DNA of 64,000 nt from Arcobacteraceae bacterium (GCA_028375605.1 JAONGR010000001.1:62001-126000); one strand, 5' to 3'; shown: positions 1 to 9,047, numbered from the stretch's first letter. Program-made: numbers and translations. Notes: generated by a model from the letters alone, not told the origin.

Positions 1-288
1 CTTAGTCTTAATTATCAAAGTAATAATTTTAAGGATTTCTATCTAGATGGAAGTTCAATAGACTTGAATAATGATAAATACCTTAATAATATTATATATA
101 ATATTAAGGGAATTTATAAAAAAAGGCATCTCTATTTTGACAATAAAAAAATACGATTATATTTTAAAAAAGGGATAAAAAAACCAAAAGAGGGAGCAAC
201 TATCTCTATATCTTCTGGTCATTTAAGTATTTATAAATCCTCTATACAAATTGTTTTATACAGAGAATTGGATTTTAAAACGTTATAA
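1..288 (+). CDS. C-terminal part of an unrecognised protein (5' end outside window)
   Basis: Frame 1 is open from the first base to a TAA at 286-288, so this is the last 95 codons of a gene that begins upstream of the window. A TTG at 64 could be read as a start but has no convincing ribosome binding site, and the frame is open before it. The product is rich in Asn, Lys, Ile and Tyr and ends in a short beta-rich stretch. I do not recognise a family. A secretion-type pseudopilin tail is conceivable from the alternating hydrophobic pattern, but nothing visible proves it. It is convergent with cheV, with one base between the two stop codons. Confidence 0.6.
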   Translation, partial: LSLNYQSNNFKDFYLDGSSIDLNNDKYLNNIIYNIKGIYKKRHLYFDNKKIRLYFKKGIKKPKEGATISISSGHLSIYKSSIQIVLYRELDFKTL

Positions 289-289
289 T

Positions 290-1204
290 TTATTTAGTTC
301 CTAAAACACTTGAAACAAGTCTATAAAGAGTAGGAATATCAGTTTTACCAACAAAACCATCAATACCAATTCTATTCATTTTATCTTTTACAGCATCTGT
401 AGTCATACTTGAATTTACAACTACTGGGATATGAGCATATTTTGGATTATCTTTAATTGCTTTTGCAACTTGATATCCATCAGTACCAGGCATCTCAATA
501 TCTGTAATAACTAAACCAACCGAACTTGGATCATCTATTTCCTCTAGTCTATCTAATAAATCACCACCATTAACAGACATAATAAAGTTAGCTTTTGCTT
601 TTTTCATGAATTGACTCATTACTTCTCTAGCAACTGCACTATCTTCTGCAACAAGAATTATTTTTTCATCATTTACAGGGGCAGTAATATATCTGTCTAA
701 ATCACTAGCATTGATATCAGTCCAACCAATATCAGATAAAAGTTGCTCGGCATTAAATACCGTACAAAGATTATCTTTATTATCAATCTCTACATAAGTT
801 GTATAAGTAACTTTAGAGTTTTGGTTTTCTGAGTTAATAAGCTCAGCTGTTGTTTTCTCAACGATATTTACCATATCTTTTACTAAAAAACCAACTTGTT
901 TATGATTAAATTCACAAAAAATAATCAGTTTGTATTCATCAACTGGTAAAGAGTTATATCCTAACCATTTATCAAGATTAATTAAAGTAATTGGTTCCCC
1001 TCTAATAGTTGCTATCCCTTGGATAACATCAGTATCTGATGGAGTATCTGTTATAGTTATCTCTTCTGTAATAATAAATGCTTTAATTTTTGCAATATTT
1101 ATAGCATACATCTCACCATGTCCAGTATAAAATACTGCCAGCTGTTGTACATTACGAAGGTGTGCTTGTGTTAACTGTTCTACACTATCACTAATTCCAC
1201 TCAT
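290..1204 (-). CDS. cheV: Chemotaxis coupling protein CheV (CheW domain plus receiver)
   Basis: The product has 304 residues, the usual CheV length. Residues about 15-165 form a CheW-like coupling domain (TIRGEPITLINLDKWLG, then a GFLVKDMVNIV stretch). Residues about 182-302 form a response-regulator receiver with the acidic pair in LVAEDSA (E187, D188), the phospho-acceptor D235 in VITDIEMPGTDG and the conserved lysine K287. CheV joins chemoreceptors to CheA and can be phosphorylated by it, which is thought to tune adaptation. No other chemotaxis gene is adjacent, so it appears to be a stand-alone chemotaxis locus, as is common in Campylobacterota. Confidence 0.93.
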   Translation of the reverse strand: MSGISDSVEQLTQAHLRNVQQLAVFYTGHGEMYAINIAKIKAFIITEEITITDTPSDTDVIQGIATIRGEPITLINLDKWLGYNSLPVDEYKLIIFCEFNHKQVGFLVKDMVNIVEKTTAELINSENQNSKVTYTTYVEIDNKDNLCTVFNAEQLLSDIGWTDINASDLDRYITAPVNDEKIILVAEDSAVAREVMSQFMKKAKANFIMSVNGGDLLDRLEEIDDPSSVGLVITDIEMPGTDGYQVAKAIKDNPKYAHIPVVVNSSMTTDAVKDKMNRIGIDGFVGKTDIPTLYRLVSSVLGTK

Positions 1205-1230
1205 ATAAATCCTTTTAGATTATCTTTAAA

Positions 1231-1893
1231 CTATTTTATCTGTTTTTCACTTAATATTTTTTTAATTGCTATGCTACACATAGTAAGTCCAAATGCCCCA
1301 GTAACTCCTACAAAACTTCCAAGTTCTTTGCAATTTGGATTTTCACTACTAAAGACTACTTTGAAACTTTTTCTAAACCTATCTTTTTTCAACATATCTC
1401 TAATTTTCCTAGCAAATGGGTCATTATATGTTTTAAAAATATTGATATATTCTATCTTTGTTGGATCAAATCTTTTAGCACTTCCTGTTGTTGAAATGAG
1501 TTTCTTATGATACTTCTTAATCAATTCAACTTTCATTGGAATATCATCAATTGCATCTAAAATAAAATCATATTCACTCATATCAAATGAATCAATCCAC
1601 GCTTGGTCAACTTTTTGGTTAATCGCTGTTACATTTGGATAAAGCGTTTTTAAATGATCAACTTTTACACTTCCAATTGCCCCTGGAGTTTCACTCCCCA
1701 TTTGTCTGTTTTGATTTGATTCTTCATAAACATCAAAATCTACAATTGTAATATTGGTAACACCCGTTCTATATAAGCCATCCAAAGCAAAGCTACCAAC
1801 ACCACCTACACCTAATAATATTATTTTTGCATTTTGCAATATTTCAAAATCACTTCCGAATAACTTTTTACTTCTACTATATTTCAATTTCAA
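1231..1893 (-). CDS. tcdA: tRNA threonylcarbamoyladenosine dehydratase (TcdA/CsdL, E1-like)
   Basis: A 220-residue ThiF/MoeB-type adenylating enzyme. The nucleotide-binding loop is at residues 26-34 (ILLGVGGVGSFAL), followed by the VDFDVYEESNQNRQ segment typical of E1-like enzymes and a C-terminal GSFVGVTGAFGL motif that fits TcdA/CsdL rather than ThiF. TcdA uses ATP to cyclise t6A37 to ct6A37 in ANN-decoding tRNAs. The start is a TTG at 1893 with AGAAGGAAGAA just upstream. It lies inside the 3' end of the antiporter gene (17-bp overlap), so the two are translationally coupled. It is a little shorter than the E. coli protein. A different E1-like sulfur-transfer role is the main alternative. 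Confidence 0.85.
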   Translation of the reverse strand: MKLKYSRSKKLFGSDFEILQNAKIILLGVGGVGSFALDGLYRTGVTNITIVDFDVYEESNQNRQMGSETPGAIGSVKVDHLKTLYPNVTAINQKVDQAWIDSFDMSEYDFILDAIDDIPMKVELIKKYHKKLISTTGSAKRFDPTKIEYINIFKTYNDPFARKIRDMLKKDRFRKSFKVVFSSENPNCKELGSFVGVTGAFGLTMCSIAIKKILSEKQIK

Positions 1894-3646
1894 TTCTTCC
1901 TTCTGTTCTAGTATCTTTTGCTCTTATTATAGCATCTTCTAATTTTTCCATGATTGTTTCATACGTATCTACATCTTCTATTTGCGTAATTCCAAATGAT
2001 ATAATTGTTTTGGAATCAGACGTGGTCTCCAAACTAACAATGGTTTCTATTTTTTCAGCAAGTATCATTGCTCCACTTAATGATGTACCTACAGTTAAAA
2101 CTATAAATCTTCCATCTCGTAGCTTACCAAAATTATCATTTGTTCTTATCTTTTTTAGAACAACATCACCTAAAAAATGACTAAGTTTTTCAATAGATTT
2201 AGTTGATGTAATATCTATTAAAATACAAGAAAATTCAGATTTATATCGTTTTGCGCGTGCTATTTCATCTTCAAGTATCTCTTTAATAAAAGATGTTTTA
2301 TATGCCCCTGTTAATGGATCTTTTTTAATTATTTCAACAATTTTTTCTACTGAAATATTTTTATCTTCATTATCATCCATATCATTTTCATAATTTTCTT
2401 TATGTTTAGCGATATGAATCATTAATAATGATGTATATATAAATGTACTTAACAAAACATTTCCGACTACTATAGCATTAAACATATCTTTATAAATAAA
2501 TGTATCAGGTAAAGAATGAACCATAATAATTGCTAAAGCACCTTTCGCACCTGAATATGTTAATGCTTTTGCCCATCTAAATGGTAATTTTAACTGCATT
2601 GTCATACTACTTATTAAAGTAAAACGAATCAAAGTAGTTAAAGTAAAAATAATTATTATCTCTTTATAATAAGATAATAATGATGAAATATCTATAATAT
2701 TTGCCAATATTGTAAAAACAATTGCATTGGCAAATATACCTATAAACTCTGATTCCTTTTTATATTCTCTAAAATTCTTTTTTGTTAAAGAAGGAACATT
2801 ATTAATAAAGTTTAAAAGAGAAGAGTCCAAATTATTCTCTATAATTTTAATCTCATCGTCAGAATTATGAAGAAACTCTTTTTTCACTAAATACTTAAAA
2901 GTTAAAACAGAGGTAACAATAGATAAGATTCCTGCTATTTGAAAATGCTCAGCAATCATAAAAGAGACTATAACAATCAAATAAATAACAAGTAACTGAT
3001 CAAAAGAATTTTTTAATATTTTTATCATGTAATAACCTACATAAGCAACAAAAATACCAATTATTGTTGAGAGCAATAAAACTTTTATCAATGTCGTATT
3101 TATCTCAATTAGAGTTAATGCTCCTCCGCTTATCATTGGCATTGCAATAAAATAAAATATCACTAAAGCTGTAACATCATTAAATAAAGACTCAGACTCT
3201 GCATATACTTTAAGTTTTTCAGGAAGTCTAAACTTTGACATAATACTTGAAACTGTTATTGCATCTGTAGCCATAAGCATAGAAAATAACGCAATAAGCA
3301 TACCAATAGTAAATTGATGTTCAGGTAAGAGAAAAGGGGTTATAAATACAGCAATTGTTATAGATATTATTACCGCAAAAAATGCTAAATAAATCACCTC
3401 TTTATAATGCTTTTTGAGTTCATCAACAGATATATTTAAAATATCAGGGAGTAAAATAACAGGTAACATCAAGTATAAGATATCATCAAATTTATCATCA
3501 GATAAATTGATAATAGTAGGGAAAAAATAAGATAATAAAAAAGATAAAACGATAAGACTCAGAGTTGAAGGTATTTTTACGATATTTTCAATTATTCTTG
3601 ATAATAATATAAAGACTAATAGAATAGTAAATAATAATAACACCAA
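1877..3646 (-). CDS. CPA1-type cation:proton antiporter fused to a degenerate GGDEF domain
   Basis: A 589-residue protein in two parts. Residues 1 to about 410 carry roughly a dozen hydrophobic helices and look like a sodium/proton antiporter: conserved helices contain LFSMLMATDAITVSSI and YAESESLFNDVTALVIF, the latter including the Asp expected for ion exchange. A charged linker (NDMDDNEDKN) leads to residues 443-589, a GGDEF-type fold starting with DPLTGAYK and ending with SFGIT and LEDAIIRAKDT. The signature GGDEF is replaced by RDGRF (510-514) and the metal-binding DxD is missing, so it should not make c-di-GMP; a sensory or dimerisation role is inferred. The start is TTG at 3646 behind AAAGGAAGAG. 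It overlaps tcdA. Confidence 0.85.
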   Translation of the reverse strand: MVLLLFTILLVFILLSRIIENIVKIPSTLSLIVLSFLLSYFFPTIINLSDDKFDDILYLMLPVILLPDILNISVDELKKHYKEVIYLAFFAVIISITIAVFITPFLLPEHQFTIGMLIALFSMLMATDAITVSSIMSKFRLPEKLKVYAESESLFNDVTALVIFYFIAMPMISGGALTLIEINTTLIKVLLLSTIIGIFVAYVGYYMIKILKNSFDQLLVIYLIVIVSFMIAEHFQIAGILSIVTSVLTFKYLVKKEFLHNSDDEIKIIENNLDSSLLNFINNVPSLTKKNFREYKKESEFIGIFANAIVFTILANIIDISSLLSYYKEIIIIFTLTTLIRFTLISSMTMQLKLPFRWAKALTYSGAKGALAIIMVHSLPDTFIYKDMFNAIVVGNVLLSTFIYTSLLMIHIAKHKENYENDMDDNEDKNISVEKIVEIIKKDPLTGAYKTSFIKEILEDEIARAKRYKSEFSCILIDITSTKSIEKLSHFLGDVVLKKIRTNDNFGKLRDGRFIVLTVGTSLSGAMILAEKIETIVSLETTSDSKTIISFGITQIEDVDTYETIMEKLEDAIIRAKDTRTEGRIEIEI

Positions 3647-3654
3647 CTCTTCCT

Positions 3655-4605
3655 TTAGTAGATCAAACCTTCTTTTAAAAGTGCTTGCTTAACATTATAC
3701 ATTTGTTTATGCTTATCATTACACCAAGAAGGTGATAACAATGTACTATCACTTATTCCCGCAGTTACTCTAGACATAGAGATATCATCAGGAATCATTT
3801 TTATAGCCTTTACTAAAGTATCAAGGTAAAGTTCTTCTGATATTGGTTCAAATTTACCTTTTTTATATATATTTGTTAATAATGTATTTTCAACAACATA
3901 CAATGGATGGATTTTTATAGAATCAACATTAAGTCGTATTGTCTCTTTTACACCATGAAGCATCATCTCTTGAGTTTCATCTGGCAGTCCAAAAACTAAA
4001 TGACCACAGACTAAAATATTTCTATCTTTTGTTTTTGTAATCCACTCTTCAATATTTGCAAAATCATGTCCACGATTAATTTTTACTAATGTTTCATCAT
4101 ATACTGATTGGATTCCATATTCAAGCCAAACTTCTGTAGTCTTTGATAACTCTTCTAAATAATCTAGAGTTTCATCCGTAATACTATCTGTTCTTGTACC
4201 AATACTTAAACCAACTACATCATCAAAACCTAAAGCTTTTGTATATAAAGCTTTTAGCGTATCAAGTGGGGCATAAGTATTTGTAAATGACTGAAAATAA
4301 ACTATGAATTTTTTTGCACCAAATTTATTTTGTAATCTTTCTTTTGTTACTTCAAATTGTGTTTGTAGCTGTAGTAGTTGTTTCCCTAGGTGAGGATTTT
4401 CTACACTTCTTAAATTTAATTTGAATTTTGATTTATCCACTTGATTTGGAGAGAATGATTCATTTTCACAAAATGTACAACCACCTTTAGCAACTGTACC
4501 ATCTATATTTGGACAAGTAAATCCGGAAATACTAATGGGTACTTTATAAACTTTTTCACCATGCTTTTTTTTCCAGTATCTACCAATTGTATTTATATTT
4601 TTCAT
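3655..4605 (-). CDS. TIGR01212-family radical SAM protein (YhcC-like)
   Basis: 316 residues. The N-terminal cysteine cluster reads CPNIDGTVAKGGCTFC, the spacing of the YhcC/TIGR01212 family, and would hold the SAM-cleaving [4Fe-4S] cluster. Further family segments are FIVYFQSFTNTYAPLD, GLSIGTRTDS and the EYGIQS motif about two-thirds in. The biochemical function of the family is not settled; a tRNA or cofactor modification role has been suggested by context elsewhere. It lies 8 bp upstream of the antiporter start and 17 bp downstream of purF on the same strand, so it may be co-transcribed with both. Confidence 0.88.
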   Translation of the reverse strand: MKNINTIGRYWKKKHGEKVYKVPISISGFTCPNIDGTVAKGGCTFCENESFSPNQVDKSKFKLNLRSVENPHLGKQLLQLQTQFEVTKERLQNKFGAKKFIVYFQSFTNTYAPLDTLKALYTKALGFDDVVGLSIGTRTDSITDETLDYLEELSKTTEVWLEYGIQSVYDETLVKINRGHDFANIEEWITKTKDRNILVCGHLVFGLPDETQEMMLHGVKETIRLNVDSIKIHPLYVVENTLLTNIYKKGKFEPISEELYLDTLVKAIKMIPDDISMSRVTAGISDSTLLSPSWCNDKHKQMYNVKQALLKEGLIY

Positions 4606-4622
4606 TTAGTGTTTTTCTATTC

Positions 4623-5975
4623 CTATTCTACGAAATAATCGCCGTCAAAACTAACCATAGAATAATTTCTATCTCTACCTAAAGCACCTTTTAAATCATC
4701 AATTGATAAATATTCTAAAGAATCAGCTTCAATGTATTCTTGAACTTCCTCTTGTGTATTCATCGCATTAATAAGTTCCTCTTTTGTAGGAGTATCAATC
4801 CCATAATAACAAGGGTATTCAATTTTTGGAGATGCAACTCTAAAATGTACTTCAGCAGCACCTGCATCTTTTAACATTTTTACGATTCTTTTACTTGTAG
4901 TTCCTCTTACAATACTATCATCAATAACTACGAGTTTTTTACCTTCAATCAAAGATTTCATAGGGCTAAGTTTCATCTTAACTTTCATATTTCTCATTGC
5001 TTGTGTTGGTTCTATAAAAGTTCTTCCAACATAATGATTTCTTATAATTCCAAGTTCAAAAGGAATCCCTGATGCTTTTGCATATCCTAAAGCAGCTGGT
5101 ACTCCACTATCAGGTACTGGTATAACCATATCAGCATCAATAATATCTTTATCATTTAGAGCTAATGCTTTCCCCATCTCTTCTCTAGCAGCATAAACAT
5201 TTTTACCATCAATATCACTATCTGGTCTTGCAAAATAAATATATTCAAAAGCACAAGGTCTAAACTCTTTTGTATCATCTAACATAATAGATTCAGCATC
5301 AGGAAATTCTTCACTAAAAATAAGCATTTCTCCAGGTTTTACGTCTCTTACAAATTCTGCATCTACAAGGTCAAAACAACAAGTTTCGCTAGCGACGATA
5401 TATCCACCAGATCGTAATTTACCTATACTTAATGGTCTAATTCCATGAGGGTCTCTAATAACAAATAATTTGCTTCTACTTTGTATCATAAAGTTATAAG
5501 CACCTTTTAGTTTTGTTAAAGATTTTGTAATTCTATCTCTTAATTTATCTTGACTAGATTTTGCAATTAAATGAATAAGATTTTCCGTATCCATTCCTGT
5601 TTGAAAAATAGAGCCTTCATCAATAAGTCTTTGTCTTACTTCATTTTTATTTACAAGGTTACCATTATGAACAACTGAAATCTCACCAAGCTTATATTTT
5701 GCTTGGATAGGTTGTGCATCAAAAACACTATCACTACCAGCTGTTGAATATCTATTGTGACCTATTGCCATATTTCCTTGAAGTAATTTAAAAGCTGATT
5801 CACTAAAAACATCTCTTACAAAACCTCTATTTTTTACTGTAACTATTTTTTTAGAATCAGAACCACCAGCACTAATACCAGTAGCTTCGTGACCTCTATG
5901 TTGCATCGCAAATAATGCAGCTGATGCTAATTTTGCAGCGTCGTCGTTTCCATATATTCCTACTATTGCACACAT
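4623..5975 (-). CDS. purF: Amidophosphoribosyltransferase
   Basis: PurF makes 5-phosphoribosylamine from PRPP and glutamine, the first step of de novo purine synthesis. The protein begins MCAIVGIYG, so Cys2 becomes the N-terminal nucleophile of the class II glutaminase domain with no propeptide to remove. GHNRYSTAGS and HNGNLVN mark the glutaminase pocket. The PRPP-binding loop VVIDDSIVRGTTS is near residues 349-361. The length of 450 residues is normal. It starts one base after the dapB stop, so dapB and purF are almost certainly one transcript. Confidence 0.96.
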   Translation of the reverse strand: MCAIVGIYGNDDAAKLASAALFAMQHRGHEATGISAGGSDSKKIVTVKNRGFVRDVFSESAFKLLQGNMAIGHNRYSTAGSDSVFDAQPIQAKYKLGEISVVHNGNLVNKNEVRQRLIDEGSIFQTGMDTENLIHLIAKSSQDKLRDRITKSLTKLKGAYNFMIQSRSKLFVIRDPHGIRPLSIGKLRSGGYIVASETCCFDLVDAEFVRDVKPGEMLIFSEEFPDAESIMLDDTKEFRPCAFEYIYFARPDSDIDGKNVYAAREEMGKALALNDKDIIDADMVIPVPDSGVPAALGYAKASGIPFELGIIRNHYVGRTFIEPTQAMRNMKVKMKLSPMKSLIEGKKLVVIDDSIVRGTTSKRIVKMLKDAGAAEVHFRVASPKIEYPCYYGIDTPTKEELINAMNTQEEVQEYIEADSLEYLSIDDLKGALGRDRNYSMVSFDGDYFVE

Positions 5976-5976
5976 A

Positions 5977-6750
5977 TTATAATCCTAAACAATCGTTAAT
6001 ACTATATAAACCAACTTCTTGATTTACTAGCCATTTTCCAGCTTTAATAGCACCTTTACTAAAAGTATTTCTAGCTGTCGCAGTGTGGTTTAATTCGATA
6101 AACTCACCATCGTTATAAAATCCAGCTGTATGACGACCAACTATATCACCACCCCGTAAACTCATAACTGCAATTTCATCTTTAGTTCTTGCACCAATGA
6201 TTCCATCTCGTCCAGAAACTCTCACTGAATCAAGATCCAAGTCTCTAGCATCTGCTGCATGTTCAGCTAATGTTAATGCTGTTCCACTTGGAGAATCTAC
6301 TTTATGCCTATGATGTTGCTCAACAATTTCACAATCAAAATCAGATAATGTTTTAGATGCAAGAGCAACAAGTTTATTTAATACAGCAACCCCTAGACTC
6401 ATATTTGTTGCATATAAAATAGGTACAACCTTACTAGCTTCTATAAGTAAATTTTTTTGATGTTCCGTAAAGCCAGTTGTAGCGATAACTAAAGGTTTCC
6501 CATTTCCATTTTGTACTACAGTCGTCAATAATTCTTCAGTAGCTTGTGGTACAGAAAAATCAATAATAATATCAGAAGCATCTAACATTGTCTCAATATT
6601 ATTTGTTACTACAGTCTCATCGGGTAGAGTTCTTTTTAATTTACCATTAATATGAACACTGCTTACACAAGCAACTTCATCATTTGCTAAATCATCTATA
6701 AGTAAAGAACCAACTCTACCTGTACTTCCTAAAATTCCAACTTTTAACAT
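5977..6750 (-). CDS. dapB: 4-hydroxy-tetrahydrodipicolinate reductase
   Basis: DapB reduces hydroxy-tetrahydrodipicolinate in the diaminopimelate/lysine pathway, feeding peptidoglycan synthesis. The 257-residue product has the Rossmann loop GILGSTGRVGS at the N-terminus, an ATTGFT segment and the catalytic signature EQHHRHKVDSPSGTA, in which the second histidine and the lysine serve catalysis. It is the first gene of a minus-strand run that continues into purF. A 138-bp gap separates it from a divergent small gene and should hold both promoters. Confidence 0.95.
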   Translation of the reverse strand: MLKVGILGSTGRVGSLLIDDLANDEVACVSSVHINGKLKRTLPDETVVTNNIETMLDASDIIIDFSVPQATEELLTTVVQNGNGKPLVIATTGFTEHQKNLLIEASKVVPILYATNMSLGVAVLNKLVALASKTLSDFDCEIVEQHHRHKVDSPSGTALTLAEHAADARDLDLDSVRVSGRDGIIGARTKDEIAVMSLRGGDIVGRHTAGFYNDGEFIELNHTATARNTFSKGAIKAGKWLVNQEVGLYSINDCLGL

Positions 6751-6888
6751 CGTTTTATCCTGAGGTATAATTTAATTATTCGCATTATACCTTTTTAGTT
6801 TTAAATTAACTCACTTTAACTTTTCGTTAAAGACATAGTTTTATATTTGTTTAATTATAATATATAAAATACATAAAGAAGAGGTCTT

Positions 6889-7083
6889 ATGGAAGAAAAA
6901 TATCTACAGTGTCCATATTGTTTAGAAAGTATTACTATTCTTTTGGATACCGGATTTGAGGGGTCAGTAAATATTATTGATGATTGTGAAGTTTGTTGTA
7001 GACCCATAGATATACATTATAAAGTTGAGGACTTTGAGATCTCAAATTTCTATTATCAATCAATAGAAGGTAATGAATATTAA
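6889..7083 (+). CDS. CPXCG motif-containing cysteine-rich protein
   Basis: A 64-residue protein with paired cysteines near the N-terminus (CPYC) and again at DDCEVCCRP, which fits the small CPXCG cysteine-rich family, probably a zinc-ribbon-like fold. The sequence AAGAAGAGG precedes the ATG. The family has no assigned biochemical role. It stands alone on the plus strand between two minus-strand operons and is followed by a hairpin terminator shared with lipA. Confidence 0.8.
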   Translation: MEEKYLQCPYCLESITILLDTGFEGSVNIIDDCEVCCRPIDIHYKVEDFEISNFYYQSIEGNEY

Positions 7084-7086
7084 AAT

Positions 7087-7119
7087 TTATAGTCACATAT
7101 AATGACTATAAGTTTTTAT
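7087..7119. terminator. Bidirectional hairpin terminator between the CPXCG gene and lipA
   Basis: A 9-bp perfect stem (7087-7095 with 7103-7111, TTATAGTCA and its complement) with a 7-nt loop is followed on plus by GTTTTTATT. It begins directly after the stop of the small plus-strand gene and lies directly beyond the lipA stop, so it could end both transcripts. Confidence 0.7.
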
Positions 7120-7997
7120 TATAATGGATTGTCTTGTAAATATTCATGAGCCATATATGAACTTCTTGCATATGGTGTACTATGAACAAATTCAAATCCC
7201 ATATCTAAAGCTATCTCTTTATATCTTGCAAATTGATCAGGATGTACATATTCTACAACTTTTTCATAATCACCTGTTGGTGCTAAATACTGCCCAATAC
7301 TTAAGAATTTACAACCTACAGAAATCATATCTTTAAATACTTTTACCATCTCTTCTTCTGTCTCACCCAAGCCAACCATTAAAGCGCTTTTAGTTTTAAC
7401 TTTGTCTCCACCAATCTCTTTTAATCTTTTTAATACATGTATTGATCTTTCATATGAGGCATTTTTTCTTATTTTATAAAACCTTGGTACAGTTTCTATA
7501 TTATGACCAATGATTACTGCACCACTATCAACAGCTCTTTGTAATGATTCTTCTTTTGCTTTAAAATCAGGTATTAAAATCTCTACCTGCGTTCCAGGAG
7601 CTTTTTCTAAAATATCTTGAGTTACCTTATAAAACATATCCGCACCACCATCTTTTAAATCATCTCTAGCAGGACTTGTAATAACAACAAACTTTAAACC
7701 TAAATGTAAAACAGAAGTAGTTACTTTTTTGATCTCAGATAAATCAACTTCATTTGGCATACCTGTTAAAACATTACAATACCCACATCTTCTAGTACAA
7801 ATATTTCCCAATATCATAAATGTTGCATTTTTATTTGCATAGCACTCACTTATATTAGGACATTTTGCTTCTTGGCATATTGTATGCAAACCACCAACAT
7901 CTTTTAAAAGTGTTTCCATCTCTATTTGAGCATTAGGTACAATCTTTTTTCTTAACCATTCTGGTTTTTTATATTTTGGCTTTGCTGTAAATGTCAT
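7119..7997 (-). CDS. lipA: Lipoyl synthase
   Basis: A radical SAM enzyme that inserts two sulfurs into protein-bound octanoyl chains to make lipoyl groups. Both cluster sites are visible in the 292-residue product: the auxiliary cluster motif C41, C46, C52 (CQEAKCPNISEC) and the SAM cluster motif C67, C71, C74 (CTRRCGYC). The C-terminal RSSYMAHEYL region carries the conserved RSSY serine ligand. Its start lies 29 bp inside the end of the transferase gene, so the two are translationally coupled. Its main clients here are the three lipoyl domains of the divergent PDH operon. Confidence 0.96.
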   Translation of the reverse strand: MTFTAKPKYKKPEWLRKKIVPNAQIEMETLLKDVGGLHTICQEAKCPNISECYANKNATFMILGNICTRRCGYCNVLTGMPNEVDLSEIKKVTTSVLHLGLKFVVITSPARDDLKDGGADMFYKVTQDILEKAPGTQVEILIPDFKAKEESLQRAVDSGAVIIGHNIETVPRFYKIRKNASYERSIHVLKRLKEIGGDKVKTKSALMVGLGETEEEMVKVFKDMISVGCKFLSIGQYLAPTGDYEKVVEYVHPDQFARYKEIALDMGFEFVHSTPYARSSYMAHEYLQDNPL

Positions 7998-8721
7998 ATT
8001 TTTCCTTTAATAATAAATTTTTCTTTTTTTCTTCTTCTAATGTTAGTTTTGAATTAATAGTTTCTACTAGAAAACTTTCTCGAAATGATTCAATAAGTAA
8101 TCTTTTTGTCTCCTCATAATCTATTTTTATTCCAAAATCTTCCAAAGTGTAACCTATTTTCCCATTGTTATTTTTGTCATTATTTTTAAAAATAGGGATA
8201 GATCCGTGTTGAAAAATTGCTTTTTTTGTTCTTCTTTGAGCATTTCCACCTATTTTTTTTCCATTAACAAGTATATCATATGCTTCAAATCCTACTTGAC
8301 AAAACTCATTTTTTAACAGAGTAATATCTTCAGAATCTTTTACATATTTTGCATCTAAACCAAGTTTTTTATAAAAATTTATTATAAATGTACAAATTTT
8401 TTCATAAGATTCTTTTATATTTAAACCATCTAATAATTTACTAGGAATAACTAATGAATATGATAAATCATGTCCGTGAAATAACACTCCTCCACCTGTA
8501 ATTCTTTTTGCATAATTCCCTTTGTATAAAGAGCTAAACGAGTAATTTTCAAACTTTTGAGAAAGTCCTATTGTGAAAGATTTTTCCCAACTGTAAACTC
8601 TAAAGATAGCATTATCATCATCATTATATAAAGACAATAAAGCGTCATCTGTAGCCATATTTTCTTTTGCACTTAAAGTTTTATCTTTAATTACTCTAAA
8701 GTAACTTTTTTCGTGTATCAT
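7969..8721 (-). CDS. Lipoate-protein ligase A/octanoyltransferase family protein (LplA/LipM-like)
   Basis: 250 residues of the biotin/lipoate A/B transferase fold, with the substrate loop RITGGGVLFHGHDLSYSL (residues 73-90) and the lysine-bearing segment GKKIGGNAQRR (154-164) followed by FQHGSI. A cysteine, C141 in FCQVGFEAYD, sits just before that segment, about where Bacillus LipM octanoyltransferases have their catalytic Cys. As it is operonic with lipA, I favour an octanoyltransferase (LipM-type) that primes lipoyl synthesis; a lipoate-scavenging ligase is the alternative. No separate LplA C-terminal domain is evident. Confidence 0.85.
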   Translation of the reverse strand: MIHEKSYFRVIKDKTLSAKENMATDDALLSLYNDDDNAIFRVYSWEKSFTIGLSQKFENYSFSSLYKGNYAKRITGGGVLFHGHDLSYSLVIPSKLLDGLNIKESYEKICTFIINFYKKLGLDAKYVKDSEDITLLKNEFCQVGFEAYDILVNGKKIGGNAQRRTKKAIFQHGSIPIFKNNDKNNNGKIGYTLEDFGIKIDYEETKRLLIESFRESFLVETINSKLTLEEEKKKNLLLKEKYDIYSKAKI

Positions 8722-9047
8722 AGTTACTATACCTTTCCAAATGATTAATTATAGTTATAATTATAATAAGTATATGTAATTAAATATTTGATTTATTTTT
8801 TATACTTTTAGGGCTGTAGTATATTTCTTTTATTATTATAATTTACTTAAACCATAATATTAAGTTATAAATCTTTTTTTATCACTTAATCTGTTTTTTG
8901 CTTATATTATCATATAATTGTTATGCCTACCCAGTATCATGGGAAGATAATTCGAATTTTTTATTTGAATTCTTTTATAAGTTTAAATTTTATTTTTATT
9001 ATGAAGTCATAATTTAATCTTATTATTTTAATTACAAGGAATTATAT
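8722..9047. promoter_or_regulatory. Divergent intergenic region with candidate aceE promoter and structured leader
   Basis: 326 bp without a gene between the lipoyl-transferase start and aceE. It is very AT-rich except for a short GC-richer patch at 8923-8943. A candidate -10 box TATAAT lies at 8913-8918 with a T run about 14 bp upstream (8894-8899), as in Campylobacterota sigma-70 promoters. The leader of about 120 nt would contain a small hairpin (CCCA, GTATCA loop, TGGG) and an imperfect inverted repeat AATTCGAA/TTTGAATT. An AAGGA Shine-Dalgarno precedes the aceE ATG. The hairpins could regulate PDH expression; no known riboswitch is recognised. Confidence 0.4.
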
